DNA from: JAGLON01 sp041394985
GTDB lineage: Bacteria; Zixibacteria; MSB-5A5; GN15; JAAZOE01
Assembly: GCA_041394985.1 (NCBI GenBank)
Contig: JAWLBI010000001.1
Coordinates: 3,534,001 to 3,598,000, forward strand
DNA: 64,000 bases
Direction: 5' to 3'
How positions within the stretch are numbered: position 1 is the stretch's first letter; each line of letters starts with the position of its first letter. The notes under the pieces are model-generated. The model was not told the DNA's origin. It searched no databases and saw nothing but the letters and a program-made list of their open reading frames with translations. Positions 50,131 to 59,799 of the stretch are shown here, piece after piece. The translations under genes and the position numbers were made by a program.

Positions 50131-51519
50131 ATGGATACGAACGAAACCGTACAGATCAGCCGCGAGAAACGGGCGGTCGCATTTTACTCGATACTTGCCG
50201 CTATTGTCATGATAGCCGGTAAGAGTATTGTCGGTGTGATTACCGGATCGCTGGCGATTTTGACCGATGCCCTGCATTCGATGCTGGATCTGGGGGCGTC
50301 GATTGTCACGTATTTTGCGGTGCGTATATCCGATAAACCGGCTGACAGTCATCATCATTTCGGGCATGGCAAAGTGGAATCGCTGGCGGCTCTCGCCCAG
50401 GTCGTTATCCTCCTGATTACCTGCGGATGGATCATTTACGAGGCGGTTTCGCGTCTGATGGGGCAGGCCAATCCGATAGCATTGAACATCTGGGCGTTTA
50501 TCGTGATCATCGGATCAATCATCATCGATATCACGCGGGTGCGGGCCCTTAAAAAAGTCGCGAGGAAGTACAAGAGTCAGGCGCTCGAGGCCGACGCGCT
50601 GAATTTTTCGACGGATATATTCTCATCATTGGTCGTGCTGTTTGGTTTAGGGGCCGTGCATTTCGGATTCGTCAATGCCGATGCCATCGCGGCAATCGGG
50701 GTCGCCTTGTTTATCATTTCCGCGACCGTCAGGCTCGGCAGACAATCTATCGATGTACTTTTGGACAGGGCTCCGATTGATATCGAGGGCCAGATCAAGG
50801 AAATCATGACTCGCCCGCGCGAAGTTATCAGGGTGAACAATATTCGCCTGCGCAGCGATGGCCGGACTACTTTCGCGGAAATCACCCTCGATGCCGAACG
50901 AACCATGTCATTCGCTCGCGCCAGCGCACTCAAGAAGCAATTGCGTGATGATGTCAACCAGTCCCTGAAGGATGTTGATGTCACCCTTTCATTCAATCCG
51001 GTGTCGGCGCAATCGGAGGAAATTACCGAGGCCATCGATTTCATCGTCTCATCTTACGGTTATCCGATGCACCATCTGCTTATAAACAATTCCAGCGGCG
51101 GCTATATCGCCTCGATGCATATCGAAATGCCCGGCGACATGTCGCTCGATGAGGCGCACAATCGGGCGATGGAAATATCGGTTGCTCTCAATAAAAGAAT
51201 CAGAGGCCTCAAGAAGGCCATCATATACACGCAGCCGGCCAAGGCCCACGAACAGTATTCGGTGGATACTTCGATCGATGCCGAGGCAATCAAGAAGCGC
51301 ATCAAGGGGATCGTCGAATCGTTTCCCAATGTCGAGGACTGCCACAACCTGATATTGATTTCCATCGATGACAGTTTTGCCCTGATGGCTGACATGCGCC
51401 TCGATGGGAAACTGACTCTCACCGAAACCGAGAATATCTCGCGCGAAGTCCAGGAGAAGCTCCGCTCGGAGATCCACGAACTGGTGTCCATTACGCTGCA
51501 TTTGGAGCCGTTTAAGTAA
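50131..51519 (+). CDS. Cation diffusion facilitator transporter with three dimerisation-like repeats
   Basis: 462 residues from the ATG at 50131. Six membrane helices carry the metal-site residues in 'ILTDALHSMLDLGASI' (D..x3..D type) and 'HHHFGHGKVESLAAL', then 'EADALNFSTDIFSSLVV'. After residue 210 come three consecutive ZT-dimer-like units of about 75-85 residues (starting 'DIEGQIKEIMTRPREV', 'EEITEAIDFIVSSYGYP' and 'EAIKKRIKGIVESFPNV'), where most CDF proteins have one. It exports divalent metals such as Zn, Fe or Mn; which one cannot be told. Confidence 0.9.
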   Translation: MDTNETVQISREKRAVAFYSILAAIVMIAGKSIVGVITGSLAILTDALHSMLDLGASIVTYFAVRISDKPADSHHHFGHGKVESLAALAQVVILLITCGWIIYEAVSRLMGQANPIALNIWAFIVIIGSIIIDITRVRALKKVARKYKSQALEADALNFSTDIFSSLVVLFGLGAVHFGFVNADAIAAIGVALFIISATVRLGRQSIDVLLDRAPIDIEGQIKEIMTRPREVIRVNNIRLRSDGRTTFAEITLDAERTMSFARASALKKQLRDDVNQSLKDVDVTLSFNPVSAQSEEITEAIDFIVSSYGYPMHHLLINNSSGGYIASMHIEMPGDMSLDEAHNRAMEISVALNKRIRGLKKAIIYTQPAKAHEQYSVDTSIDAEAIKKRIKGIVESFPNVEDCHNLILISIDDSFALMADMRLDGKLTLTETENISREVQEKLRSEIHELVSITLHLEPFK

Positions 51520-51578
51520 ATCACATAGTAGATATGATTTGCGCTTTGCGCGAGTCAAGATTCCCGACCCTAAAGGGC

Positions 51579-51721
51579 GTGTTGAAAAAGTTGTTTTCCC
51601 AAGGCGGAGCCTTGGGGTACACAGGTAATAGCAATTATAAGTGCTTGTCGCAGATATCCTGAGATTGCGACGCCCTAAGAAGGGCTCGCAATGACTCGAG
51701 CCTGTAACAGGTTTTGCAACA
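51579..51721. repeat. Dispersed repeat R5, copy 2
   Basis: Matches 34463-34607; the core 51640-51698 differs at one of 59 positions. Starts GTGTTGAAAAAGTTG and ends AACAGGTTTTGCAACA. It is followed by the hairpin CCCTCCTTCAAAAGGAGGGG (near 51838-51858), whose relative lies at 34089-34110. The rest of 51520-51933 has no gene. Confidence 0.75.
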
Positions 51722-51933
51722 GACCCTAAAGGGTCGGGCTACCCGGTGGAATATAAATTTGGCAATTATATGACCGGCATCTGCGGGTCAGGATATTAAA
51801 AAGTCAGGTTTCCTCCGGAAATCAGACCAAAAAAACACCCCTCCTTCAAAAGGAGGGGGTTAGTTGTAGTTTTATCAACATTCTCGCCCTTTATGGATAT
51901 CAAAACATCTGTTGCTTTGAAATCCATAAGGTA

Positions 51934-52113
51934 TTAGAAAATGATATGTCGCCTTGTACCATACACCTGATCTAATGTTCTCATCATTATCATTATGGCC
52001 AGGCTCTTTTCAACAAAACCACTATTCTCAATGAGCAATACTATAAATGACCAAAGAACGAGCAGTACTACAAGAAGGTTGATTACCCATTGATCAACAA
52101 CTTGATTTCGCAT
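51934..52113 (-). CDS. Small single-pass membrane protein
   Basis: 59 residues from the second of two adjacent ATGs (52113), 7 bases from AGGAG at 52121-52125. One hydrophobic helix (about 10-28, 'INLLVVLLVLWSFIVLLI') is followed by a region with a second, weaker hydrophobic patch ('SLAIMIMM') and a basic end. The good ribosome site and the membrane character support a gene, but I know no family. It lies 57 bases downstream of the aldolase gene on the same strand. Confidence 0.5.
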   Translation of the reverse strand: MRNQVVDQWVINLLVVLLVLWSFIVLLIENSGFVEKSLAIMIMMRTLDQVYGTRRHIIF

Positions 52114-52170
52114 CATACTGCTCCTTGTTTTTATATTCTTATTCTCTTTGGAAAATACAAGGAGCCATAC

Positions 52171-53094
52171 TCAGCCCTTCCCTTCGCAGCCGAAGAGGTG
52201 AATCTTGTTGCGCATCTGTTCCTTGACCGCTTCCTTGGCCGGCTTGAGAATCTTGCGCGGATCGAACTGACTCGGGTTTTCGGCCAAAAACTGCCGAATA
52301 TAGGCCATGAAGGCCAGCCGCAGATCGGTGTCGATGTTGATCTTGTTGATGCCGCGCTTAACGGCGTCTTTGTAGGCCTCGTCCGGGACGCCCATTGCGC
52401 CGGGGAGTTGCGCGCCGTATTTGGCACCGAGATCAAGCAATTCTTTCGGGACGCCTGAGGCGCCGTGGAGCACCAGGGCGATCTTGGTGATGTCTTTGAT
52501 CTCGGTGATGCGGTTCATTGCCAGTTCCGGCGTGTGTTTAAATTTGTAGGCGCCGTGCGAGGTGCCGACGGCTACCGCGAGGGCGTCGCAGCCGGATTCC
52601 TTGACGAATTTATCGGCTTCTTTGGGATCGGTCAGGAAGGCATCTTTTTCATCGACGACAACTTCGTCTTCAATACCGCCCAGACGGCCCAGTTCGGCCT
52701 CGACGCAGATTCCCTTGGGATGCGCCAGATCGGACACTTCGCGGGTGATGCGGATGTTTTCTTCCAGCGGGTGTTTGGAGGCGTCGATCATGACCGAGGT
52801 GAATCCGGCGTTGATGCATTTTTTAGCATCGTCGAGGGTCTCGCCGTGGTCGAGGTGCATGGCGACCGGGACGGATACTTCGGCGCATCCGGCCTTGACC
52901 ATACCCATGAGATAATTCATACCGGCATATTTAATCGCCGAGGTCGATGCGGCCAGGATAATCGGGGCCTTGAGTTCTTCCGCGACTTCGAGGGCCGCCT
53001 GAATAAATTCCAGATTATTGACATTGAACTGCGGAATAGCGTAGTATTCCTTGTTCGCCTTCTTGTACATGTCAATGAGTGACGCTAACGGCAT
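52171..53094 (-). CDS. fba: Fructose-bisphosphate aldolase, class II
   Basis: 307 residues. Zinc ligands are visible in 'VAMHLDHGETLDDAK' and 'AVAVGTSHGAYKFKHTPEL', with a third in 'IALVLHGASGVPKELL'. The phosphate-binding segment is 'RGINKINIDTDLRLAFM'. It splits fructose 1,6-bisphosphate in glycolysis and joins trioses in gluconeogenesis. The length and the GTSHGAYK motif fit the Fba/GatY-like type common in bacteria. AGGAGG precedes the ATG. Confidence 0.95.
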   Translation of the reverse strand: MPLASLIDMYKKANKEYYAIPQFNVNNLEFIQAALEVAEELKAPIILAASTSAIKYAGMNYLMGMVKAGCAEVSVPVAMHLDHGETLDDAKKCINAGFTSVMIDASKHPLEENIRITREVSDLAHPKGICVEAELGRLGGIEDEVVVDEKDAFLTDPKEADKFVKESGCDALAVAVGTSHGAYKFKHTPELAMNRITEIKDITKIALVLHGASGVPKELLDLGAKYGAQLPGAMGVPDEAYKDAVKRGINKINIDTDLRLAFMAYIRQFLAENPSQFDPRKILKPAKEAVKEQMRNKIHLFGCEGKG

Positions 53095-53288
53095 GACTGC
53101 CTCCTTTATACCTTACTATTTACCTATTCTCTATAATTACCTGGCAGTATAACAATACTGCCGAAAAAAAAGCCAATTATCTATTACGCGGCAAAATAAT
53201 CCTCTGCAAATGCTAAAATCAAGAAAAACCGCAAATTGGCGGAGAATTTATCAGTGAATTGAAAATTCTGTATGAGATATGAGATTTT

Positions 53289-53318
53289 TTGCAAAATTTC
53301 CACGTAATACTGTATAAT
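53289..53318 (+). promoter_or_regulatory. Promoter lying almost on the DUF4159 start
   Basis: TTGCAA at 53289-53294, an 18-base spacer and a perfect TATAAT at 53313-53318. Transcription would begin near 53325, about 4 bases before the ATG at 53329, which has no ribosome site. This points to a leaderless or near-leaderless message. Confidence 0.55.
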
Positions 53319-53328
53319 GTATACGACG

Positions 53329-54057
53329 ATGAAAAACGTGTGTATCCCCATAGTTGTCTTGCTGGTATTGGCATCGACAGGAATCGCTCAGGATCAATTG
53401 GGCGGGCGGCCGGCATCGTCTCCGTTTTTTACCGAGGCGGACGAAGCGCCAAAATCCAATCCCAATGCCATTACGATTGCCCGGCTGCATTATCAGGGCG
53501 GCGGCGATTGGTATTGGGGTAATTCTGCCCTGCCGAATCTGCTGACATTTTTACGGGATGAAACCGGCTGGCCGGTCGACGTGGAAGAAAAGCGGGTAAA
53601 AATCGAGGACGATGCGCTGTTTTCCTACCCGTTTTTATTCGTGACCGGGCATGGGACGATAAAGTTTACCGACGATGAAATCGAGCGGCTGCGGCAATAT
53701 TTGCTCTCGGGCGGATTTTTATTTCTGAATGACTCATACGGAATGGATAAATCGATTCGCCAGGCGGTGGCGGATTTGTTCCCCGAGTATGAACTCGAGG
53801 AAATCCCGTACGACCATGAGATATACCATTGCTTTTACGATTTCCCGAATGGTCCGCCCAAAATACACGAGCACGATAAAAAAGCGGCGACCGGCTGGGG
53901 AGTGAATATCGACGGGCGGCTGGTTTTGTATTACGCAAACGAGTGCGATATCGGCGACGGCTGGGAAGATCCGCAGGTACACAACGATCCGCCGGAAAAA
54001 CGGCTGGATGCCTTGAAAATGGGCGTAAATATCGTCACATATTCACTGTGCTACTGA
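53329..54057 (+). CDS. DUF4159 family exported protein
   Basis: 242 residues from the ATG at 53329; an earlier ATG at 53317 overlaps the predicted -10 box. A signal peptide (about 1-20, ending 'TGIAQDQ') is followed by the DUF4159 core: 'TIARLHYQGGGDWYWGNS', 'YPFLFVTGHGTIKFTDDE', 'LLSGGFLFLNDSYGMD', 'EIPYDHEIYHCFYDF'. The domain is related to class I glutamine amidotransferases but lacks their catalytic Cys. The family is often found beside DUF4175 and VWA proteins, as here with the next gene. Confidence 0.88.
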   Translation: MKNVCIPIVVLLVLASTGIAQDQLGGRPASSPFFTEADEAPKSNPNAITIARLHYQGGGDWYWGNSALPNLLTFLRDETGWPVDVEEKRVKIEDDALFSYPFLFVTGHGTIKFTDDEIERLRQYLLSGGFLFLNDSYGMDKSIRQAVADLFPEYELEEIPYDHEIYHCFYDFPNGPPKIHEHDKKAATGWGVNIDGRLVLYYANECDIGDGWEDPQVHNDPPEKRLDALKMGVNIVTYSLCY

Positions 54058-54155
54058 ACGTTTACCTGCCTTGTGCCGTTAAATATATAAAGAGCCTGTC
54101 CCCTTCTCCGGACACAGAAAAACCGCTAAACCGACAGCATTGACGGGGTGAGCGC

Positions 54156-57100
54156 ATGCACGAACTGGCAAATATCGAAAAAAGACTCCGCGGGACAATC
54201 CTGCGCAATCGACTGGTGCTTTTATTGGCCGGCCTGACGGCGGTCATAACGGTCCTTTTAGGAATCTGGCTGATCCTCTCGTCAATTACCGCTCTCACTG
54301 TATTGCCGGTGGCGGTGAAGCTGTCGCTGTTGGGCATGGGCTTCGCCAGTGTTCTCTATGCCCTATACAGATACCTCTGGGCGCCGCTGAAAAACAGTGG
54401 GAATCTCATCAATACCGCACTCGGCGTCGAGAAAAAACATCCCGAACTCAAGGGGCGTCTGGTGGCGGCGCTGCAATTCAGGGACATGAATATCGACCGG
54501 ACGAATTTTTCGCGGGCTCTTATCGAAATGACCGGTAAGCAGGCGGCGCAGTTGACATCGGGAATCAATTTCAATGAAATCGTGTCGGGATATCCGTTTT
54601 TCCGGAAACTCCGGTCGGGCGTCGCGATGGCCGCTCTTGTATTCATCGCAGGATTTATCGCACCGGGGATGTTTTCCAATGCCTTCGATGTGTATTCACA
54701 GCCGACGACGCTGATTGCTCCTCCCCCCGGTTTTTCGATTGTCGCCGATCCGGGTAACGCAGAACGGGTGAAGCATTCGGATATCGATATCGGCGGTGCG
54801 CTTATCGGGATGAGTTTCCCCGATCACGTGGTTATCTATTACAAGTATGCCGACGGCCGCTGGCAATCGCAGGAACTCGGTATTAAACCCGAGCGGAAAT
54901 TTGGCGTGACATCCGAGGCCATCTTCACCGATACGGTAGCTTTCGCAATGACGCTAAAACAGGTGCGGCGGTCATTCGATTATTATATCGAGGCCGGGCA
55001 GCTCAAGACGCCGACGTATGCCATCGACATCGTCGAGCGGCCTCGCGTCACCGACTTGCGGCTGGCTATTTCTTATCCGGATTATTCGCGATTGAATGAT
55101 TCGTATATGGATGAAAACAACGGATCGTTTGCGGCATTGGTCGGCAGTCGGATACATTTGGAGATTGAAGCCAATCGCGATATCGCGACCGGGGCGATGA
55201 TGCTCGCCGATTCGACGCGCATTCCGCTGGAAGTCGTCGGCGCTAAGGCGGCAGCCGATTTTCGGGTGACCGAGGATTTCTCGTATCATATCCGCATAAC
55301 CGATGCGCAGGGTGAACAGAATCCTGATCCGATCGAATATTACGTTTCAGCGATTCCGGATGAGTACCCGGTTATAAACGTTTTGAGTCCGGGGTATGAT
55401 GTCAATCTTGACGAGCGAATGATGATTCCCTTTGCGCTGAATATTTCAGATGATTTCGGATTCAGTTCTCTCGTGCTCAAGTACCAGGTCATTTCGGGCG
55501 GCATGAAGGGTAGTGAGAACGTCGCCGTCATCAATTTTTCGCCGACTATCACGACCGAAGGCGAAGTGACATTCAACTGGGATGTCGATCCCTTCAATCT
55601 GCTGCCGTCGGATTATATCCTGTATCATTTCGAACTGGCCGACAATGATGTCGTCAGTGGTCCCAAGGTGACCAGTTCGCGGACGTATGCGGCGCGCCTG
55701 CCCTCGATAGATGAAATCGTCCAGGAGACGGAGACAATCCAGGAAGGGCGGGTCTTCGAGGCCGAGAAGATTCTCAAAGAGCAGCGCGAGATGGCGGAAA
55801 AGCTCCGGCAGATGGCGCAGGATATGCAGGCGTCGGAAAAGTCCGATTGGAAGCAGAACAAAGAGCTTCAGAACTTAGTCGATCAGCAGACGCAAACCGC
55901 GGAAAATCTGGACAAACTGGCTAAAGAGATGGAAGAATCCATCAAACAGCTCGAACAGAACGATTTGATCTCAGAGCAGATCATGCAGAAGCTGATGGAA
56001 TTGCAGAAGCTGTTCGAGGAAGTCGCCACGCCGGAAATGAAAGAGGCGATGAAGAAGCTGGCCGAGGAACTCCAGAACATGACTCCCGAGGAGAGGGAAA
56101 AGGCGATGAAGGATTTCCAGCTCTCGCAGGAGGAAATGCTGAAGCGGCTGGAGCGGTCGGTAGCGCTTTTGAAGAATATGCAGATCGAACAAAAGATGGC
56201 CGCCATGCTGAAGATGATTAACGAGATGCTGCTGGAGCAGAATCGCGTCAATGTCGAGACGATGCAATCCGAATCCGATCAGGATAATCCACAACTGGCG
56301 CAGCGCGAACAAAATTTGAAAAAGCAGATGTCGGCTCTGAAGAAAGAGGCGGAAAAACTCGATCAACTTCTCGCCGAGAACGAAAAGCGCGATACGAAGA
56401 AGGAATCCGAGTTTTCGAAGGCGGTGAAGGAAAATACGGCCGGCGCCAACATGCAAAACATGGCGGATAGGCTGAACGAGAATGATCAGGAAGGCGCCAT
56501 CAATGAAGGCGAGCAATCATCGGACAAACTGAGCCAATTGGCTCAACAAATGCAGGAAATTATCGAGGAGCTGTCGGACAATCAGGGCCAGGAATTGGCC
56601 AATAACATGCGCAGCGCTATTGACGATGCCAACTATTTGTCGCGCGAGCAGGAAGATATTTATCAGCGAAGTAATACGAATCGCAATGTGCGCGATGAAT
56701 TGCGACAGGCCGCGGCGGAACAACAAATTTTGAAAGAGGCCGTCAACGGCTTGACATCTCGCGTCAACGAGATGGCCATGCAGACGCCGTTCCTGGCAGC
56801 CGAGGTGCGGTCGTATCTGGAAAAGGCGCAGCAGCTCATGCAGGGATCCTGCAATAATCTCGGTCAGCGGCGCGGCACGGCGGCCGTGAATGATCAGCGC
56901 GACGCCATATACAATCTGAATCAGGCCGCAGTCAAATTGCTGGATGGTCTGGAAAATCAGAAGCAGTGCAACAAGGGCGGATCGTGCAATAAACCGAATC
57001 AGAAAATGCAGTCGCTCTGTCAGAAGCAGAGCGAAATCAACAAGCAGACACAGGGCCAGTGCAATAATCCCGGCAACAAGCGGCTCTCGACCAGTGAGCG

Positions 57101-57554
57101 GCAGGCCTTGCAGCGCCTTGCGGGCGAGCAGGGCGCGGTGCGGAAATCACTTGAGGAGTTGCAGAAGGAATTCGGCAATCGCAGAGATATTCTGGGACGG
57201 CTCGATGCACTCTCGGATGAAATGCGCGACATCGAGGAATTGCTGGAAGACGGCAACACCGGCGGCGACCTGCTTGATAAGCAATTGAAGGTTTACTCGC
57301 GGATGCTCGATGTCCAGAAATCTCTCAATCGCCGCGATTATGCTCGTGAGCGGCAGGCGATCACGGCTGAGGATATTTTCCGGACATCACCGGGTGCATT
57401 GAATGATGACAATCCGAATCGGACCGAGTCGCTACAGGATCGCCTCAATCGCAATTTGCAAGGCGGCTACCCGAAGCAGTACGAACAACAGATTAAGGCA
57501 TACTTCAAGGCTATCACCGGTATGGGACAGGAATCGAACGGCAATGAGAACTAG
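54156..57554 (+). CDS. DUF4175-like membrane protein with long coiled coil
   Basis: 1132 residues. N-terminal membrane helices (about 20-45, 50-70 and 155-172) are followed by several beta domains ('SQPTTLIAPPPGFSIV', 'RPRVTDLRLAISYPDYS'). From about 510 a Glu/Gln/Lys/Met-rich coiled coil covers some 350 residues ('EILKEQREMAEKLRQMAQ' style). A cysteine-rich patch follows ('CNNLGQRRG', 'CNKGGSCNK', 'CQKQ', 'CNNPG', about 888-970). The C-terminus overlaps the TPR gene by 11 bases. The role of the family is unknown; large DUF4175 proteins sit with VWA/MoxR-type genes in many phyla. Confidence 0.82.
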   Translation: MHELANIEKRLRGTILRNRLVLLLAGLTAVITVLLGIWLILSSITALTVLPVAVKLSLLGMGFASVLYALYRYLWAPLKNSGNLINTALGVEKKHPELKGRLVAALQFRDMNIDRTNFSRALIEMTGKQAAQLTSGINFNEIVSGYPFFRKLRSGVAMAALVFIAGFIAPGMFSNAFDVYSQPTTLIAPPPGFSIVADPGNAERVKHSDIDIGGALIGMSFPDHVVIYYKYADGRWQSQELGIKPERKFGVTSEAIFTDTVAFAMTLKQVRRSFDYYIEAGQLKTPTYAIDIVERPRVTDLRLAISYPDYSRLNDSYMDENNGSFAALVGSRIHLEIEANRDIATGAMMLADSTRIPLEVVGAKAAADFRVTEDFSYHIRITDAQGEQNPDPIEYYVSAIPDEYPVINVLSPGYDVNLDERMMIPFALNISDDFGFSSLVLKYQVISGGMKGSENVAVINFSPTITTEGEVTFNWDVDPFNLLPSDYILYHFELADNDVVSGPKVTSSRTYAARLPSIDEIVQETETIQEGRVFEAEKILKEQREMAEKLRQMAQDMQASEKSDWKQNKELQNLVDQQTQTAENLDKLAKEMEESIKQLEQNDLISEQIMQKLMELQKLFEEVATPEMKEAMKKLAEELQNMTPEEREKAMKDFQLSQEEMLKRLERSVALLKNMQIEQKMAAMLKMINEMLLEQNRVNVETMQSESDQDNPQLAQREQNLKKQMSALKKEAEKLDQLLAENEKRDTKKESEFSKAVKENTAGANMQNMADRLNENDQEGAINEGEQSSDKLSQLAQQMQEIIEELSDNQGQELANNMRSAIDDANYLSREQEDIYQRSNTNRNVRDELRQAAAEQQILKEAVNGLTSRVNEMAMQTPFLAAEVRSYLEKAQQLMQGSCNNLGQRRGTAAVNDQRDAIYNLNQAAVKLLDGLENQKQCNKGGSCNKPNQKMQSLCQKQSEINKQTQGQCNNPGNKRLSTSERQALQRLAGEQGAVRKSLEELQKEFGNRRDILGRLDALSDEMRDIEELLEDGNTGGDLLDKQLKVYSRMLDVQKSLNRRDYARERQAITAEDIFRTSPGALNDDNPNRTESLQDRLNRNLQGGYPKQYEQQIKAYFKAITGMGQESNGNEN

Positions 57555-59373
57555 TCTGATCCTCGCTTTACTTCTATTCGTTGTGACAGCGACCGCCTTC
57601 GCCGATGAACCGGCTCAGGAGGATAAAAGCGCACTGGAACTGGAGCGAGTCATTCCGAAATCGCCGATCGTCTCTAATGTCGAGCGGCTGATTGCGATGA
57701 AGGAATATCAGCGGGCAATCGATCTGGCCGAGATGTATCTGGCAAAGGAGCCGGGAAACGCGGCGCTCAAGACTCTCCTGGCAGAATGCTATGAAAACAC
57801 CGGACAATTCGACAAGTTGATTGCTTTTCTACGCGAGCGGATGGCCTCGGAACCGCCGGATTTTGTTTTGTATACTCAGATCGGGCGGGCGTTTTTGCGC
57901 AGTAATCAGCTCGATTCGGCGATGGGGTATTTCTATCGAGCGGCCGAGTTGGCTCCGGAGAATGAGCGACGATTGCGGGTCATTACGGATTATTTGCAGA
58001 TTACCGGCAATTATGATGTCTCGATTGATTTTATCGATTCTCTCAGAACATTATCCGGTATATCGGATCTGTTGGCCGAGCGCATGGGCGAGGCATTGAC
58101 GGCGCGCAAAGATTTTGGCGCGGCGGCGATAGAGTATCTCAATTACATGGATCACGATTCGGCCTCGGCGGTCAATGGCGAGTTGAAACTCGTCAGCATG
58201 ATGGAATACCCGGAGTCGGTCGATACCGTCATGGCCGTATTATCGGCTCGAATGAATGCGCGGCATGACAGCCGCCGCCTTGCGACGACCTATGGTCGGC
58301 TGCTCATCGAGCAGGGGAAATTTACCGAAGCGCGCCGCTTTTATCAGGAGATGGACAGCCTGAAACAGAATCGCGGCTCGGATATCCTCTATTTTATCCG
58401 CCAATGCAATGATTATAAGCAGTTTCAGGAAACGCTCGCGGCGGGTCGGTATATGCAGCAGCAATATCCCGACTCACCCTGGTTGGGCACGATACAATTC
58501 GCCATGGCGGATGCGTATATCGGATTACAGCAGTATGACAGCGCATTGGCATTGTATCTGGAGGTCTCGCGTTCCTTCAGTCGGCCGGTTCAAAAATCGG
58601 AAGTCAACCTGTATATCGGAAAACTGTACAAGGAATACAAAAAGGACCCCGAGACTGCCCATCGTTATTTTTCTGATGTCATCGCCCATTCACCGGGAAC
58701 GCGCACGGCCGTTCAGGCCCAGTTCGAGCTGGCCGAAGTTTATGTGTTCCAAAATCAACTCGACAGCGCCTCGGCGCTGTATGAGTTATTGCTGAACCGG
58801 GACTTCGGCGATGAATATGCGGAGCGAATCAGCTATATTTTGGCCTGTATCGAAATATTTCAGGGGAAATTCGAGAAGGCTGACGAGCGGTTCAGGCAAA
58901 TCATAACTCGTTATCCGCGTGGTCTTTACGTAAACGACGCCATCGAATATGCCTTAATTATCAGTGAATCGTCATCGGCGGCCCGCAAGCAGCTCGATTT
59001 ATTCTCGGCGGCCGAATATTACCGCTATGTGGGCAATGTCGATTCGCTGGAATTTTATTTGAAGAAAATCTGCCTTGTCGATATTCCGGTTCTGGCGCCG
59101 TTGTCGTATTTACGGCTGGCGGAGTTATCGGTTAATCGGGCCGATACGGCCGAGGCGCTTCAGTCGGTGGACAGTCTGATCGAAAAATACCCGGAATCGT
59201 ATTTCAATCCCTATGGGCGAAAAGTAAAAGCTGATATACTGCTCGGGAATACCGATCGTCGCGAGGAGGCGATTGAGATATATCGGCGGCTCCTGGAAGA
59301 ATATCCCAAATATCCATTCGCCGCCGAAATTCGTGATATTTTGCGTCATGAAACGGAGGCGAATCAGACGTAG
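57544..59373 (+). CDS. Exported TPR-repeat protein
   Basis: 609 residues from the ATG at 57544, within the last codons of the DUF4175 gene. The signal peptide is 'LILALLLFVVTATAFA' (cleavage near residue 19). The remainder is tetratricopeptide-like repeats, for example 'YQRAIDLAEMYLAKEPGNA', 'QLDSAMGYFYRAAELAPEN', 'GKFEKADERFRQIITRYPRG' and 'EEAIEIYRRLLEEYPKY'. It probably acts as a periplasmic scaffold. The coding overlap and context tie it to DUF4159 and DUF4175. Confidence 0.88.
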   Translation: MRTSLILALLLFVVTATAFADEPAQEDKSALELERVIPKSPIVSNVERLIAMKEYQRAIDLAEMYLAKEPGNAALKTLLAECYENTGQFDKLIAFLRERMASEPPDFVLYTQIGRAFLRSNQLDSAMGYFYRAAELAPENERRLRVITDYLQITGNYDVSIDFIDSLRTLSGISDLLAERMGEALTARKDFGAAAIEYLNYMDHDSASAVNGELKLVSMMEYPESVDTVMAVLSARMNARHDSRRLATTYGRLLIEQGKFTEARRFYQEMDSLKQNRGSDILYFIRQCNDYKQFQETLAAGRYMQQQYPDSPWLGTIQFAMADAYIGLQQYDSALALYLEVSRSFSRPVQKSEVNLYIGKLYKEYKKDPETAHRYFSDVIAHSPGTRTAVQAQFELAEVYVFQNQLDSASALYELLLNRDFGDEYAERISYILACIEIFQGKFEKADERFRQIITRYPRGLYVNDAIEYALIISESSSAARKQLDLFSAAEYYRYVGNVDSLEFYLKKICLVDIPVLAPLSYLRLAELSVNRADTAEALQSVDSLIEKYPESYFNPYGRKVKADILLGNTDRREEAIEIYRRLLEEYPKYPFAAEIRDILRHETEANQT

Positions 59374-59630
59374 GATTTGTCTCTTGAAGACAGGGAGCGG
59401 TCCGCCGGCGGAGTCATGTTCGCTATTTTCTGCTCCAGTTCTTCAATTCTCTGCAAATAGTGTTCCGTCTTGGCCAGCCGCTGTTTCGTCGACGTGCGAA
59501 CGAGCAGGGCAACGGAAATGAGCAAAAAGATAACGGAATTGATTTGGCGAAAGATTTCCCCGTAGTTGAACATCGAATCCATAAACGCAGCGACACCCAG
59601 TACGAACAGGATAGCACACCAGAAAAACAT
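59364..59630 (-). CDS. Small membrane protein with coiled-coil tail
   Basis: 88 residues from the ATG at 59630, chosen for GGGGAG seven bases upstream. Two hydrophobic helices (about 2-18 and 28-46) are followed by a coiled coil ('QRLAKTEHYLQRIEELEQKI') and a polar end. Its 3' end overlaps the convergent TPR gene by 10 bases. No family is recognised. Confidence 0.6.
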   Translation of the reverse strand: MFFWCAILFVLGVAAFMDSMFNYGEIFRQINSVIFLLISVALLVRTSTKQRLAKTEHYLQRIEELEQKIANMTPPADRSLSSRDKSYV

Positions 59631-59799
59631 ATCAAATCTCCCCAAAAGACAGATGGTTCTGTCTCGAAATAAAGCCTGAAAAAGCTTGTATCTGATGGGC
59701 GAATTTATATATTTACAGTCTGTCGGTGATGGAGAATTCGCCGTCTTCATCAGTATAATAAGTATCGACGAGAGAGACATTTATCTTTAGGAGGCTCAT

